This document shows, piece by piece, positions 31,128-31,634 of a stretch of 31,634 nucleotides of DNA. The DNA comes from Lachnospiraceae bacterium (GTDB lineage: Bacteria; Bacillota_A; Clostridia; Lachnospirales; Lachnospiraceae), in contig JAEEWS010000034.1 of NCBI GenBank assembly GCA_016287765.1, positions 1 to 31,634 on the forward strand, in the 5' to 3' direction. The notes under the pieces were generated by a model. The model searched no databases. It was not told the origin of the DNA and saw only the letters and a program-made list of their open reading frames with translations. Every line of letters begins with the position of its first letter. The first letter of the stretch is position 1. A program made the position numbers and the translations under genes.

Positions 31128-31634
31128 ATGGCTAAAAGAAATACCTTCTTTCAAGATGAAAAAATAGAAAAAAAGATAGATCTTAAGCAATTGATGAGGA
31201 CCGTAAAGTATGTACTGCCCTTTAAAAAGACAGTGATAATGGTGGGACTCCTGCTCCTGATCTCATCCGTTACTTCCCTGATCCCTCCAAGGTTGCTCAA
31301 GATCATAGTGGACCAGGTGGTTGTAAACGAGGATTACAAGCAACTGGTGCTGCTTTGCGGCAGCATGTTCTTCCTGGCCATAGTGGAGATTACGGTTTCC
31401 TACATTCAGACCAAGAAGATGGGTAAGGTGGGCTTTTCCATTATATCCAAGGTGCGTACCGATATCTTCGAGCACCTGCAGGAACTTTCCTTCGACTATT
31501 ACGACAGCAGACCGGACGGTAAGATCGTGGTAAGGGTTACGGAATATATTAACGGTCTGGCATCCTTCTTCTCCAACTACGTGCTCATGTTTGCGGTGTA
31601 TATCGTAAAGGTGGTGGTGGTCAGCGTATTCATG
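31128..31634 (+). CDS. ABC exporter half-transporter, second subunit (cut by window end)
   Basis: An open frame of 169 codons runs off the right edge, so only the N-terminus is seen. The start MAKRNTFFQDEKIEKK is followed by the first membrane helices (TVIMVGLLLLISSVTSLI; QLVLLCGSMFFLAIVEI) and by the coupling-helix region typical of exporters, LSFDYYDSRPDGKIVVRVT. The nucleotide domain is outside the window. It follows the degenerate half-transporter by 36 bases and should supply the competent ATPase site of the heterodimer. The ribosome site is weak (AAAAAGAGGCTGG). Confidence 0.85.
   Translation, partial: MAKRNTFFQDEKIEKKIDLKQLMRTVKYVLPFKKTVIMVGLLLLISSVTSLIPPRLLKIIVDQVVVNEDYKQLVLLCGSMFFLAIVEITVSYIQTKKMGKVGFSIISKVRTDIFEHLQELSFDYYDSRPDGKIVVRVTEYINGLASFFSNYVLMFAVYIVKVVVVSVFM

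Overview
The window looks like a low-to-mid GC Gram-positive chromosome, most likely a gut or rumen Clostridium relative of the Lachnospiraceae type. The evidence is strong AGGAGG-type ribosome sites, extended -10 promoters, lipoprotein solute-binding proteins, YesM/YesN and LuxR-type sensor operons, SPFH/zinc-ribbon genes of the YdjI kind, and a WYL regulator. The genus is not determined.

Layout. Positions 1-150 hold a tandem array of a 34-bp GC-rich repeat. Positions 240-3522 are a three-gene signalling operon: a 7TM sensor with a degenerate ATPase-like end, a histidine kinase and a LuxR-type regulator. Positions 3653-6355 are a small operon of a hypothetical protein, an SPFH protein with three zinc ribbons and a DUF4428-like zinc-ribbon protein. 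Single metabolic genes follow: DegV, a GH88 unsaturated glucuronyl hydrolase, a convergent WYL regulator, and a malic enzyme. Positions 11367-14928 encode a lipoprotein binding protein, a YesM-type sensor kinase and a YesN/AraC-type regulator. Positions 24095-29033 encode an ABC importer (binding protein, fused double permease, ATPase with a large insertion) of the iron/phosphonate/phosphosugar class. Positions 29295-31634 hold two half-exporters of a probable heterodimeric ABC exporter; the second is cut by the window end.

Between the sensor operon and the importer lies a compact eight-gene block (15347-23875). It is visibly more AT-rich, has its own consensus sigma-A promoter at 15187-15216, and most of its genes overlap or abut. 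It encodes a membrane-anchored protein, a DUF4145-like/pseudokinase fusion, an intact Ser/Thr kinase, a 61-aa protein, a 1032-aa UPF1-like SF1 helicase, a winged-helix-like protein, a zinc-ribbon/TM/coiled-coil protein and a small multispanning membrane protein. I do not recognise this as a described system. Kinase plus pseudokinase, helicase and membrane proteins in one foreign-looking operon suggest a signalling-controlled conflict or antiphage defence system. This is the main finding of the window.

A perfect 21-bp inverted copy of the left-end repeat sits at 29088-29134, after the importer terminator. It shows that this is a dispersed REP-like repeat family.
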